Numbered from the stretch's first letter, positions 19,115-28,048 are shown. The stretch: 64,000 nucleotides of DNA from Aureibacter tunicatorum (GCF_036492635.1 NZ_AP025305.1:3596001-3660000), one strand, 5' to 3'. The notes: generated from the sequence alone by a model not told the origin. Made by a program: numbers and translations.

Positions 19115-20233
19115 CTAACAAACACATTCTTCTCCGCAACAGCTTAAATCCGACAAATAAAACCCATTCCTTTTCCAATTTTTCACTAACGAGACTATAT
19201 CTGTAACGCTGTACATCTCCTTGGTCAAAATATCCTCCACGATTACCCCAAATCGTTGCCTGAACTTGTATATAAAGCAAAAAATATGATCGCCATGCCT
19301 CACAGAAGGTCCTGAGAGATAAATATTATCCTGATCATAAAACTCATCATTGTCTTCATTTAAAAGCGGATAACCATCATCTCTGAAAGTAATCAATTCT
19401 TCTATGGGTTTTTGAACCAAAGAAAAGCCTGTAGCGCAAATTGGTGCATGTTTCGTTTTAAAAACCGTTTTATCCTCCAATAGAACTATGTACGTATCAT
19501 TTTCTTTAGTCACTGACACTACTTCGCCTATTATTTCGGTATAGTTTGAAGAGCTCTTGAATTTATTGTATTTGACAAAAGTATAAGGAGACAGTACTAC
19601 TGATGGATCGCTTGTATCTGCTTGATCGACACTTACTGGATTTATTAAAGTAACTCTTTTATTATTATTTATTAACTCGGCGGCTATTTGAACTCCACTC
19701 TCATAACCACCTATAACTATAAATTCTTCCCCCTTCAGATTAGCAGGTTTCTTGATCAAGGAGCTGTGTATGCAATATTGAGTTCCTTGGATATTATTGA
19801 TTTGTGGGTTTTGAAACTCTCCGGCAGCCCAGATCAGATACTTGCATTTATACTCGCCTTGATTAGTCTCAAGCACAAAGCCCCTGTTGACTTTTCGCAC
19901 ACCGCTTACCTCTGTGTTGGTCTTCACGACAAGCCCTTGATACGCTGCCAAGGCTGTTAAGTATTTAGCATACTCTTTGCCATTCAAATGCTCTTTATTG
20001 AAAGAATAAGCAGGTGAGGATGCTTCACATATGGAATTCAGGTCCATTTGCCCGAAAGCATTGCTGGGAAACGACGGGGTGATCATCTCCATGTTTTCCG
20101 GCCACTCTAAAAACGAATTTCCTATGTCTTTTTTCTCTATTACAATATAGTCGATATCCGTTTGATTGAGTAGTGAAGCAACCCCAATCCCCGCAGGGCC
20201 AGATCCGACTATTACCACATTGGCAACTGTCAT
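19115..20233 (-). CDS. FMO-like FAD/NAD(P) oxidoreductase with Cys-rich tail
   Basis: 372 residues. FAD-binding Rossmann motif VIVGSGPAGIGVASLL (residues 7-22), an FMO-like stretch FLEWPENMEMITPSFPSNAF, the second nucleotide site VIGGYESGVQIAAEL, and the late ATG motif APICATGFSL. The protein ends DLSCCGEECVC, with Cys365, 366, 370 and 372. That tail could bind a metal or thiol ligand and is not a standard part of flavin monooxygenases. The neighbours are a small membrane protein downstream and a long hairpin upstream. Likely oxidises or reduces a small molecule or thiol; substrate unknown. Confidence 0.87.
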   Translation of the reverse strand: MTVANVVIVGSGPAGIGVASLLNQTDIDYIVIEKKDIGNSFLEWPENMEMITPSFPSNAFGQMDLNSICEASSPAYSFNKEHLNGKEYAKYLTALAAYQGLVVKTNTEVSGVRKVNRGFVLETNQGEYKCKYLIWAAGEFQNPQINNIQGTQYCIHSSLIKKPANLKGEEFIVIGGYESGVQIAAELINNNKRVTLINPVSVDQADTSDPSVVLSPYTFVKYNKFKSSSNYTEIIGEVVSVTKENDTYIVLLEDKTVFKTKHAPICATGFSLVQKPIEELITFRDDGYPLLNEDNDEFYDQDNIYLSGPSVRHGDHIFCFIYKFRQRFGVIVEDILTKEMYSVTDIVSLVKNWKRNGFYLSDLSCCGEECVC

Positions 20234-20256
20234 ATAACTAATCTTTCAAAAATGTA

Positions 20257-20266
20257 ACAATATTGT
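20257..20266. promoter_or_regulatory. Palindrome ACAATATTGT before the flavoprotein gene
   Basis: A perfect 10-bp palindrome, 24 bases upstream of the flavoprotein ATG. Its core CAATATTG recurs 36 bases away at 20294-20301, inside the long hairpin. The spacing and symmetry suit a dimeric repressor site overlapping the promoter; no regulator gene is adjacent. Confidence 0.35.
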
Positions 20267-20273
20267 AAAATTA

Positions 20274-20324
20274 AAATATGAAAACCATAAATGCAATATT
20301 GTTGCATTTATGGTTTTCATATTT
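20274..20324. repeat. Perfect 23-bp inverted repeat, 5-base loop
   Basis: The arm at 20274-20296 (begins AAATATGAAAACC, ends TGCAA) is an exact reverse complement of 20302-20324, with the loop TATTG. It lies 41 bases upstream of the flavoprotein start and 300 bases past the MORN-protein stop, both on the minus strand. It could be a terminator, a structured 5' leader or an operator region. A stem this long and perfect in AT-rich DNA is under selection or recent. Confidence 0.8.
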
Positions 20325-20632
20325 ATTATCGCTCTTCTGTTGTTTTATTCCTGTCCAAAATATTATTTATAAGAATCAAGATTCGGCTTAGGATATAAGT
20401 GATTACATTGTCGATGCTTGATTTTTAGCATAAATATTTCAAATCAGCCATGCGGACATTTCGTTTACCTCTGGCATTTATGCCTCTAACAATTATAATC
20501 TTTGCCTCCATCCATAATGAAAATTTATTAATATGAAAGCATGATTTATTTGAAACTCAAAAAATAGCGCCCCGCTCTTGATTCGAAATTAATAAGCACA
20601 TTTACTTTTCTAAAAGCTAAACAAGCTTTTAA

Positions 20633-21424
20633 TTAATCTAATTGAAATCTCTTCTGTTTATAATACCGACGAATAGCACCGCTCTCAGCATACTCATATA
20701 TAATCCTCTCATTATCAACATACTGCGTCAACATCTTTATATTTCCATTTGTGTAGTATTGCCTAACTTCAATTACATTATTAACAAGTTCTTCAGATTC
20801 ATATACATTCTCCGGCATGGAATAACTATGACTCAAATAATTCAAACCCTGCTTATTATAAAATCTCCAGATCCCAATTCTATGATTATTTATATAATCA
20901 CCAATTACATAACTATCTGAAAAATATTCCTTCCAATAACCTTGTTTTCTCTCAAGATGATCAATTCTATTTATAGTATCATTATCTACAACCTGATAGG
21001 ATTGAATAATAGGTTTAGCATATTTACTCGGCGAAACTTCTATTTTAACTCCATTGAGTAAATATTTTTTAGAGGAATCAACTCCAATAAGCTTGAACTT
21101 CAACTCATAAAAGCAATCGCATAAAACAATATCATTAGAATCAGTCGTTGCAATCAAGTTGATCGAATCGTTTACTAATTCAACACTGCCTTTTTCAAGA
21201 TCACCACACATGCCAGCAAATGTTATTGAAATTTCGGTTGTATCTTGATAGTGAAAGATATTAGATATCCGCCTTGCGAAGATTCTCTTATCCATAACTA
21301 TATCTTCACATTTACTTGAATAATCGATTAGTCTCACCTGAGCTTTTGCATCAATAGTCCCTAGTAATAATGACATTAGGAAGAATATAGTTTTATAACT
21401 AAGTGCAACGTTTTTATTTACCAT
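20633..21424 (-). CDS. Secreted MORN-repeat variant protein
   Basis: 263 residues, with an N-terminal signal sequence (TIFFLMSLLLGTIDAKA|Q). The middle is beta-rich with Cys pairs (KCEDIV, GMCGDL, LCDCFYEL). From residue 155 there are three toxin-antitoxin YwqK/MORN_2-like repeats: KQGYWKEYFSDSYVIGDYIN, RIGIWRFYNKQG and VRQYYTNGNIKMLTQYVD, ending YAESGAIRRYY. It is 41 bases downstream of the VanW gene in the same direction, so probably the third gene of that operon. Role unknown. Confidence 0.83.
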   Translation of the reverse strand: MVNKNVALSYKTIFFLMSLLLGTIDAKAQVRLIDYSSKCEDIVMDKRIFARRISNIFHYQDTTEISITFAGMCGDLEKGSVELVNDSINLIATTDSNDIVLCDCFYELKFKLIGVDSSKKYLLNGVKIEVSPSKYAKPIIQSYQVVDNDTINRIDHLERKQGYWKEYFSDSYVIGDYINNHRIGIWRFYNKQGLNYLSHSYSMPENVYESEELVNNVIEVRQYYTNGNIKMLTQYVDNERIIYEYAESGAIRRYYKQKRFQLD

Positions 21425-21465
21425 AATTAATTACCTCTTTTCAAACAGCTCTATTCTCTAAAAAA

Positions 21466-22185
21466 TCAGCTAGCATTTAATTCTATTTTATGATTCTGAT
21501 AAACAGATGTCAAAGCTTTTTTATTATTGATCATTGTATCCACGACTTTGATGCTATCATTTTGATTCGCAATGATAAATTCAACTTGATTGATATTTAT
21601 TGCCTCGGGATATTTCACATTTACAGTGACTGAATCGTCTTCTACATTAATTTGAAAGCAAATTGGTTTTCGTAGATTATTTCTAATTTTCAAGTCTTTA
21701 TAACCAAAGGCTACAGTAGCATCTCCCCCTAAAGGCATATATCTTGTTTTCTCATCGTAAATGTCAACAGAATGATTATGCCTTTCAAGTATCTCGAACC
21801 CGCAGTGAATGCTAGCCAAATATATTAAACCTGAAAGCTGACACAAGCCTCCTCCAGTTGATTCAATTGTTTTGCCATTGATCAAAGACCTGCTTTTAAC
21901 AAATCCTTTCGCTGTAGTAGGTTTGCCTACGACTCTCCAAAATGAAAATATTTCGTTAGGAAAAATAGTTATCTGCTCGATGAATGACCTTGCTATGATT
22001 ATATTTCGTTTCTTGAATTCATTTGATTTTAAATCTTGTGTGATTGAAAAAACATTTATTCGAGGTGTATCCTCATGTCTTCTTTTCGCAAAAGAAAAGG
22101 CATAGCCATTTAATAAGTCAAGCACAGTATTTTTCAGAACATGAACGGCCACTTTCAAATTTGTAGGAACCAACTCTCTAATCAT
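21466..22185 (-). CDS. VanW-family protein
   Basis: 239 residues. Core motifs: FSITQDLKSNEFKKRNIIIA, ITIFPNEIFSFWRVVGKPT, FVKSRSLINGKTIESTGGGL followed by CQLSGLIYLASIHCG, ERHNHSVDIYDEKTRYMPLG and DATVAFGYKDLKIRN. These are diagnostic of VanW (PF04294). The family is linked to some glycopeptide-resistance clusters but its reaction is unknown. No van ligase or sensor is nearby, so resistance is not implied. The ATG overlaps the methyltransferase stop by 4 bases, so the two are translationally coupled. Confidence 0.93.
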   Translation of the reverse strand: MIRELVPTNLKVAVHVLKNTVLDLLNGYAFSFAKRRHEDTPRINVFSITQDLKSNEFKKRNIIIARSFIEQITIFPNEIFSFWRVVGKPTTAKGFVKSRSLINGKTIESTGGGLCQLSGLIYLASIHCGFEILERHNHSVDIYDEKTRYMPLGGDATVAFGYKDLKIRNNLRKPICFQINVEDDSVTVNVKYPEAININQVEFIIANQNDSIKVVDTMINNKKALTSVYQNHKIELNAS

Positions 22186-22856
22186 TTTTTCTTTAAAATA
22201 AATATCAGATGAGAACTATACTCTTTGAATATGGAATTGCAAAAAATGGTATCAAGCGGAATAAATAGCTTTCTGAACTTTTTGGGAATGCGATGAATTG
22301 GAAAAAAAGCAACTCCATGATAATCCACAATTTCCCAGTCATTATTTATAATACCTTTTAATTCATCATAGCTTATTTGATATCCTCCATGCCATGAAGT
22401 TCTTTTAAAGCCAAATAGCCTTCGGCGCTTTTCCGAAGGAATATCAAAAATAAAGAGTCCATTAGCCTTGCAAATTCTAGAAACTTCTTTTTGAATTCGT
22501 GTTAAAGTCTCCAAATCCAAATGCATCAAAAGATGGAATGAATACACATTCTCAAAAGATTTATCTTCGAAACGCAATTCTTCAGCATCACCATGGACAA
22601 TAATCTTACTTGGAAATTTATCACGGCTAAGTTTGATCATTTCAAGGCTTATATCCGCTCCATATTTAGCAAAATCAAGAAAACGGCCTGTACCACATGC
22701 CAAATCAAGATTCTTATCTATTTTCTTTTTTGATAAATACTTGTTGAGCACTTTAAGCTCTTGGCTATGAATGTACTTCCCATAACTATTCGAAAATCTA
22801 TCTTTATCATATATTCTCGCTAAGCTATCATAATACCTAATTATTTCTGCTTTCAA
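22182..22856 (-). CDS. Class I SAM-dependent methyltransferase (TTG start)
   Basis: 224 residues. Motif I is LDLACGTGRFL (50-60), then GADISLEMIKLSRDKFPSKI, VHGDAEELRFEDKSFENVYS (motif II) and LFIFDIPSEKRRR, a full small-molecule or O/N-methyltransferase fold. The frame has no ATG before residue 78 and a TAA lies 7 codons upstream, so TTG at 22856 is the likely start. It overlaps vanW by 4 bases. The substrate is unknown; coupling to VanW suggests a cell-envelope or peptide target, which is inference. Confidence 0.88.
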   Translation of the reverse strand: MKAEIIRYYDSLARIYDKDRFSNSYGKYIHSQELKVLNKYLSKKKIDKNLDLACGTGRFLDFAKYGADISLEMIKLSRDKFPSKIIVHGDAEELRFEDKSFENVYSFHLLMHLDLETLTRIQKEVSRICKANGLFIFDIPSEKRRRLFGFKRTSWHGGYQISYDELKGIINNDWEIVDYHGVAFFPIHRIPKKFRKLFIPLDTIFCNSIFKEYSSHLIFILKKK

Positions 22857-23024
22857 TATTTTATCTAAATTTTCTTAACCAATACACAACAGCTTAATGA
22901 AGTTAATTAAACATAAGTATATGCTCCTATTCTTATTAGCTGACATCCTATTCACTTCATCTATCTAAGATAAAAATATATTTATCAACCTTTCAGAAAA
23001 AAAGTAACCGATATTTCACAAGTT

Positions 23025-23561
23025 TTAAGTTAATGAATAGAATTTAATTTCATCTTCTGAACCTAAAAGAGATTCTATGCACCCTTCAAGATTGAATATA
23101 TTAAAAAAATCATTTATTGTATTCTGACATTTGAAATGCTCATTTGACTGGTTATATATTAATTTTATTTGCCCATATTCAGCATCATTTTGATTTAAAT
23201 TTATAAACCAATATGCACCGCCAAAATTATAATCCATAAATGAATAATAGTTTTGTGAGTTTTTTATTAAACAATTCGGTTCGCCAACAGCGTTAAATTC
23301 CCATAAAATATTATTCACAGACTCATTCTCACTATAATAACCAAAGTCAAACTCATTAATGTTTTTCAACTCATCAATAGATAAAAATATTAAAAGTCCT
23401 CCGTCATATGCTCCATTTGTCACTAGATAAAGCTCTCGTAATAAAGGTGGAAACTTGATTGACAATTCTTTTTCAATACGATCAAGTTTCATTTCTTCAA
23501 CCCCGCAATTTATTTCATGCGTCGCTTCTTCTTTAAACAATTTGATTATTTCAGAAATCAT
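23025..23561 (-). CDS. SMI1/KNR4-family protein (possible immunity protein)
   Basis: 178 residues. GVEEMKLDRIEKELSIKFPP, LLRELYLVTNGAYDGGLLIF, then WEFNAVGEPNCLIKNSQNYY and YWFINLNQNDAEYGQIKLIY follow the SMI1/KNR4 (SUKH) fold. SUKH proteins serve as immunity proteins against contact-dependent and polymorphic toxins. No toxin gene adjoins it, so it is an orphan, perhaps kept for defence against relatives. Confidence 0.85.
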   Translation of the reverse strand: MISEIIKLFKEEATHEINCGVEEMKLDRIEKELSIKFPPLLRELYLVTNGAYDGGLLIFLSIDELKNINEFDFGYYSENESVNNILWEFNAVGEPNCLIKNSQNYYSFMDYNFGGAYWFINLNQNDAEYGQIKLIYNQSNEHFKCQNTINDFFNIFNLEGCIESLLGSEDEIKFYSLT

Positions 23562-23605
23562 GTTGTATTAAATACGTTTAGAAAATCTATATCACTAGGC
23601 TTATC

Positions 23606-24844
23606 TTAATTCAACTTCGAAGCGTACTCTCCAAGCTTATCATATATCTTGTAATAAGCATTGACTCCGTTTTGATTCTCAATATTTGTATTTACGAGCA
23701 AGATTCTTCCTACTTTATCTTTTGCATTGAAAAACATCATGGATGATACTCCCGGATCCCCGCCTGTGTGTCCAATATTGTCCATAGCCGAAAAACCAAT
23801 GAAAATCCCAATGTCATAATCATCTTTATAAGGATGATTTGGATTCCTATCACTGAATTGCTCAGCTGTCAATTGCTTTTTAAATAGTTCACGATAACTC
23901 CTTTGAGAAAGAAGAGTGCCGCTCCCCGAATATCCTTTAATCAATTCGTTAAGATATTTGCTCAAATCGCTAACCGTAGTCAACAAACCACCGTCAGGGT
24001 ACGTGATCAAGGAATAGTATGGCACTTTAGTCTCTGGATTGGAATACAGCTTGGATACATTTTCAAATTCAACCGAATCATAAGTCCAACTCGAATGTGT
24101 CATATTCAATGGACGAAGAATATGCTCTATTGTAAAATCCGCATAAGTCTGATTTGAAACCTGCTCAATTATATGCGCGGCAAGAGTAGAGCCTACATTG
24201 GTATATTCGAACATTTCTCCAGGTTTATTCGCCGAAAAAGCATCTTTATCATACCAATGACCTTGTGCCGTCAAATAATTCTCTAAAAACTCCGAAAGCG
24301 AAATCTTATCCTCATTGGGATTGAAGCTCTGGGGAATATCCTCAATGCTAACACCATCACTATTCCCTTCCAAAATGTAAGAACGGTTCATATAATCTTC
24401 AGTATCCATTATTGATGAAGTATGCGTGGCTAAATGCCTAATGGTTATAGGATCATCAGGATGAGACGGATTATTTACTTGAAAAGGCAAATGATTGCTT
24501 ATCGGATCGTCAAGATTCAATAAACCCTTTTCTTGCGCTTTCAGCAAAGCGATTCCTATCAACGTTTTCGAAACTGAAGCAATGGGTTGGATCGTATGCG
24601 AAGTGTAGGGTTTCTTCTTTTCCATATCAGCGAAGCCGATTCCTTTTGCATAAATCACTCCCGAAGAATCTACAACAGCCACTCCCAACCCGTTGAAATA
24701 TCCTTTGCTTAATTTCTCGATTTCGATAGTTAAACTGTCTTTTATGGCTTGACTTTGCTCGCTTTTTAGAGATGATCTATTTTCTTGCTTGCAAGAAATC
24801 ATCGCAAATGTTGTTAGTAAAAAAATTAGCAGTGTTTTGTTCAT
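23606..24844 (-). CDS. Lipoprotein serine hydrolase, beta-lactamase (class C) fold
   Basis: 412 residues. Signal peptide and lipobox MISC|KQE (Cys18). Active-site motifs: S90-V-S-K93 (SxxK), Y214-T-N (YxN) and HTGG in NIGHTGGDPGVSSMMF (KTG equivalent). This is the PF00144 family, whose members include esterases, D-aminopeptidases and beta-lactamase-like proteins; resistance is not implied. An acidic loop with HPDDP and a large insertion around 145-200 are notable. A related enzyme lies at 25554-27038. Confidence 0.92.
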   Translation of the reverse strand: MNKTLLIFLLTTFAMISCKQENRSSLKSEQSQAIKDSLTIEIEKLSKGYFNGLGVAVVDSSGVIYAKGIGFADMEKKKPYTSHTIQPIASVSKTLIGIALLKAQEKGLLNLDDPISNHLPFQVNNPSHPDDPITIRHLATHTSSIMDTEDYMNRSYILEGNSDGVSIEDIPQSFNPNEDKISLSEFLENYLTAQGHWYDKDAFSANKPGEMFEYTNVGSTLAAHIIEQVSNQTYADFTIEHILRPLNMTHSSWTYDSVEFENVSKLYSNPETKVPYYSLITYPDGGLLTTVSDLSKYLNELIKGYSGSGTLLSQRSYRELFKKQLTAEQFSDRNPNHPYKDDYDIGIFIGFSAMDNIGHTGGDPGVSSMMFFNAKDKVGRILLVNTNIENQNGVNAYYKIYDKLGEYASKLN

Positions 24845-24912
24845 TGTATTTAGTTTAGCTTATATTAATTCTGGAATTTTGAAAGGTTTATCAATATAAT
24901 TGGCATGCTCAA

Positions 24913-25234
24913 TCAGTCTTTTCTTTCAAACCTTTCTCCATCCCATGTAAAAACAATCTTATATGTCTTAATCCATTTATCAAATTGATTAGTTTGGGGG
25001 TTCACCTGATACTCAATAGAATTATCTTCTGCTGATTTTAAATCATAACTTGTATTCAAAATGATTTTTTCAGAGTTTAAACTATCAGAAAAATTATTCG
25101 ATAAAAATTCTCTTGCCTCTATAATTTGGGCAACCCAAGATTTTCATTGAGACTAATTCCATCATTCGAGTAATCAAATGCCAAAACACGATGTTGATCA
25201 AATGCTCTTCTTGCTCCACCAAATTTAGAATAAA
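24913..25234 (-). pseudogene. Frameshifted 3' half of a secreted protein gene
   Basis: The minus strand reads FYSKFGGARRAFDQHRVLAF then DYSNDGISLNE, shifts frame at the A-run complementary to 25141-25144, and continues WVAQIIEAREFLSNNFSDSL..., ending IVFTWDGERFERKD at TGA 24913-24915. A further one-base shift at the T-run complementary to 25232-25235 would join it to the gene at 25225-25548. Restoring one base at each run gives a single reading frame of about 212 residues. Either the gene is decaying or both runs are assembly errors. Confidence 0.7.
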
Positions 25235-25548
25235 ACTACAACCGATGAACCATCATTTTTTTTAAATTCCCGGAATTGAATGTCAACAAATCCACTCTGT
25301 CCTGTTTTAAAATAATACTGCAGTCTAATAAACCCCCTCTCTTCCATATATTGAACTTTCATTGTTTCAGTAGTATCGCCTCCGGGTAACGTATATACTC
25401 CGAATGAGATCAATGAATCTTTTGCTTCTTTTGTCAACCTAGGAGTGAACATTAGCGGAAATGATTTGAATACTTCCTGAATACCTTGCCCGAATGACAA
25501 ATTCATAAATAAAGTGGTTAAAGTTATAACGAGTATTAATTTTTTCAT
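25225..25548 (-). CDS. Secreted protein, 5' part of a broken gene
   Basis: 107 residues. Signal peptide MKKLILVITLTTLFMNLSFG|Q, then TPRLTKEAKDSLISFGVYTL, GFIRLQYYFKTGQSGFVDIQ, and the frame ends early at VVVLF. The following 300 bases hold its natural continuation in other frames (see 24913-25234). It starts 5 bases after the stop of the serine hydrolase at 25554, so it is in that operon. The family is unknown. Confidence 0.65.
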   Translation of the reverse strand: MKKLILVITLTTLFMNLSFGQGIQEVFKSFPLMFTPRLTKEAKDSLISFGVYTLPGGDTTETMKVQYMEERGFIRLQYYFKTGQSGFVDIQFREFKKNDGSSVVVLF

Positions 25549-25553
25549 TATAG

Positions 25554-27038
25554 TTAGTTTCTGAGTTTCGCCAACATATTTGCTCCATGAGTATTATGAG
25601 GATTGAGCTTGATGGATTTGCTATAAAATTTGATAGCTTTCCGACTATTCCCATTGAGCATATAAGCTTCACCCAAACTGTCAAACAAGTTCCAGTCATT
25701 AGGATATTCTTCCGCATTCAGCTTGAAAATATCAATGGCTTCTTTAGTTCTATTCATTTCCAATAATACATAACCGATGCTGTTCAAGGTGTTTTCATTG
25801 GTTGTGTACTCATCACTTTTTGATTTGAGAGCTTTGTATCTGCTGATCAATTGAGAAGCTTTTTCTTTTTTCACATGCTTTAGCAAAACCGACAACATAC
25901 TTTTCCTATAATCCATTTCTTGATCATATTTCCAGCCAAGCCAATTGCTTCTTATTAACTCCCATAAGTTGCCTCCATTTCCAGAATTGGTCATCACAAT
26001 CAGCCCGTCTTTGGTTTTGTCATTAAATTGAAAGAGAGCTCTCCATCCATCATTGGCACCACCATGCCCTACCAGTGCCACTTTAGAGCCATTCACCTCC
26101 ACGGAATCCACAAAATATCCCAAGCCATAAATACCATTGGAAGCAGGCACTGGCTGTTTCATCAAGTCCATCGTAGATGGTTCTAGAATACCATCAGCCT
26201 CTGATGCCTTAAGATTGGCATATCCGAATTTCACAAAATCCTCAAGAGTAGTATGAAACCCTGCAGCCGCCTTGGCGGTAAATAATTCAAATGGGTAAAT
26301 ATCGCCAAAACGATCATGCTCATGAGATGAAGCCTTTAATATTTCATGATCAATAGTGTAACTGCTACTGGACATTCCCAGAGGGTCCACTACCTCTCTT
26401 TCCATGTAATCTTCAAACTTTTCACCAGTTACTTCCTCGACAATAAGCTGAAGCAAAGTGTATCCGCCTCCCGAATACTTCCATTGAGTGCCAGGCTCCA
26501 TGATTAGTTCCACTCCCGAAGGTCCATTGTTTTTGCCAGAAAGCGACTCTTCAATACTCGGCAATGTGTCGCTTGGCGACCAACCCGGATAGCCAGAAAG
26601 GGACAAACCAGCCGTATGGCTTAGCAAGCGCCTGATCGTAACTCCATTAATATCATATTTCGACTCCGGCAAATGCCATCTAGTAAGATAATTTTCCGCA
26701 GGATCATCAAGGCTGATTTTGCCTTCCTCCACCAGTTTCATTACACCCCAAGCGGCAACAGTCTTTGAAATGGATCCTATATTAAAGCCTGTTTTGTCAG
26801 TTACTTTTACTTTATTTTTGACATCCGCATAACCATAAGTTTCTTTATGGATTATTTCGCCATTTTCAAATATCGCCACAGCGACTCCCGGCACGGCAAA
26901 CTCTTCCTGCCAAAGTGGTATGTGATCGTTCAAACTCGAAAGAAAAGCTTCTTGAGAATCGATATTCGATTGGGCTGAAGCGAAAAAAGGGCTAGCGATT
27001 AGACAAGCTAATAAACTGATAGATTTAACTTTGAACAT
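25554..27038 (-). CDS. Secreted serine hydrolase with C-terminal TPR domain
   Basis: 494 residues. Signal peptide MFKVKSISLLACLIASPFFASA|Q. PF00144 beta-lactamase fold with S89-I-S-K92 (SxxK), Y187-S-G and HGGANDGWRALF in place of the KTG box. From about 395 the chain becomes helical and carries TPR-like repeats: AIDIFKLNAEEYPNDWNLFD, SLGEAYMLNGNSRKAIKFYS, LNPHNTHGANML. This layout is common in Bacteroidota exported serine hydrolases; the substrate is likely a peptide or ester. First gene of an operon with the broken gene below it. Confidence 0.92.
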   Translation of the reverse strand: MFKVKSISLLACLIASPFFASAQSNIDSQEAFLSSLNDHIPLWQEEFAVPGVAVAIFENGEIIHKETYGYADVKNKVKVTDKTGFNIGSISKTVAAWGVMKLVEEGKISLDDPAENYLTRWHLPESKYDINGVTIRRLLSHTAGLSLSGYPGWSPSDTLPSIEESLSGKNNGPSGVELIMEPGTQWKYSGGGYTLLQLIVEEVTGEKFEDYMEREVVDPLGMSSSSYTIDHEILKASSHEHDRFGDIYPFELFTAKAAAGFHTTLEDFVKFGYANLKASEADGILEPSTMDLMKQPVPASNGIYGLGYFVDSVEVNGSKVALVGHGGANDGWRALFQFNDKTKDGLIVMTNSGNGGNLWELIRSNWLGWKYDQEMDYRKSMLSVLLKHVKKEKASQLISRYKALKSKSDEYTTNENTLNSIGYVLLEMNRTKEAIDIFKLNAEEYPNDWNLFDSLGEAYMLNGNSRKAIKFYSKSIKLNPHNTHGANMLAKLRN

Positions 27039-27108
27039 GCGTGTGTTTTGTTTGATATTAGAGGTTTGATGCTACAGGAAATATTGTGATATACTAAGAA
27101 AGCTGTTT

Positions 27109-27687
27109 CTAAACCATATCATATGCTTTTTTCCACTCATGCTGAAGAATACTGTAAACATATGTCCCTTGGCTTTCTCCATATGACTGGATATTATAAT
27201 TTCTTAAAAGTCCTTCTTTGACAGCGCCGATTTTTTCTATTGCTTTTTGAGATTTGATATTAGCGATATCAATTTTAAATTCGACTCTTCTAAGGTTTAA
27301 TTCATTAAAACAATAGTCGAGCAACAAGCTTTTGCAAATAGCATTAACACCTGTTCCTTGAAATTTCTCTGCTATCCATGTCCAGCCTATTTCCAACCGT
27401 TGATGATAAAAGCTAATATTGCCAAACATAGTCACTCCAATGGGCTTATTATCTTCTTTGTCTAAAATCATCAAAGGATACAGCTCCTTGTCCTTTTTTG
27501 CCTTGATGCAATAGTTGAAATAATCTACCAAGTCTTCTCGATTATGCACTCTTGCTCCAAACTCCCCAAGCTCTTTATTGTAGCTTATCGACTCTATTTG
27601 GTCAATATCCTTCATGCTTAACGGTCGCATTAATACCGACTCGTTTTCAAGTATTAAATCTGTGGAAAAAAACTGTTCTATAGTCAT
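27109..27687 (-). CDS. GNAT acetyltransferase, RimJ/RimL type
   Basis: 192 residues from the ATG at 27687; an in-frame TTG at 27723 is a poorer start. Features: ENESVLMRPLSMKDIDQIES, IGVTMFGNISFYHQRLEIGW, motif A region IAEKFQGTGVNAICKSLLLD, NLRRVEFKIDIANIKSQKAI and EKIGAVKEGLLRNYNIQSYG. That order is characteristic of acetyltransferase_3 (PF13302), which acetylates protein N-termini or small molecules using acetyl-CoA. It stands alone. Confidence 0.92.
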   Translation of the reverse strand: MTIEQFFSTDLILENESVLMRPLSMKDIDQIESISYNKELGEFGARVHNREDLVDYFNYCIKAKKDKELYPLMILDKEDNKPIGVTMFGNISFYHQRLEIGWTWIAEKFQGTGVNAICKSLLLDYCFNELNLRRVEFKIDIANIKSQKAIEKIGAVKEGLLRNYNIQSYGESQGTYVYSILQHEWKKAYDMV

Positions 27688-28048
27688 TTTGATATTGCAA
27701 ATTCTTGTAGTTGTTGAATGCAAAACAATTAAAAGATAAAAATCTATTTAATTCATAATTAAAACAAAAAAATAACAAATAAGAGTTTGAAATATATTTT
27801 AACGCAACTATTATTTAATATTATATCTCTTTAAACTAATTATATCATTAAATTATAAGAGTTGAACAACTTCAATGTATCATAATGACTAAATGAAAAC
27901 CAAAATCAGAACGGAAAAGACAAAGTCGACCTCCAAAACATGTATAAACCAAGCTCAATAAATCTAAAAAAGCACAACACTGAATGGTGGATTATTATAG
28001 AGCCGAATTCCGATATTGAATCAATTTTAATCTTACATTTTTTTAATC
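27688..28048. other. 361-bp divergent gap
   Basis: AT-rich region between divergent GNAT and HEAT-repeat genes. It must carry both promoters, but I find no clear TAnnTTTG box and no coding-like ORF. Confidence 0.4.

Larger units (their letters stand above)
20234..20632. other. 399-bp regulatory gap
   Basis: Holds the palindrome at 20257-20266 and the 23-bp hairpin at 20274-20324. The remaining 300 bases toward 20632 show no ORF on either strand that looks coding. Confidence 0.5.

Noticed and set aside
21466-22185. VanW as evidence for glycopeptide resistance
   Set aside because: No VanA/B-type ligase, VanH/X or VanRS genes are nearby, and VanW alone does not confer resistance.
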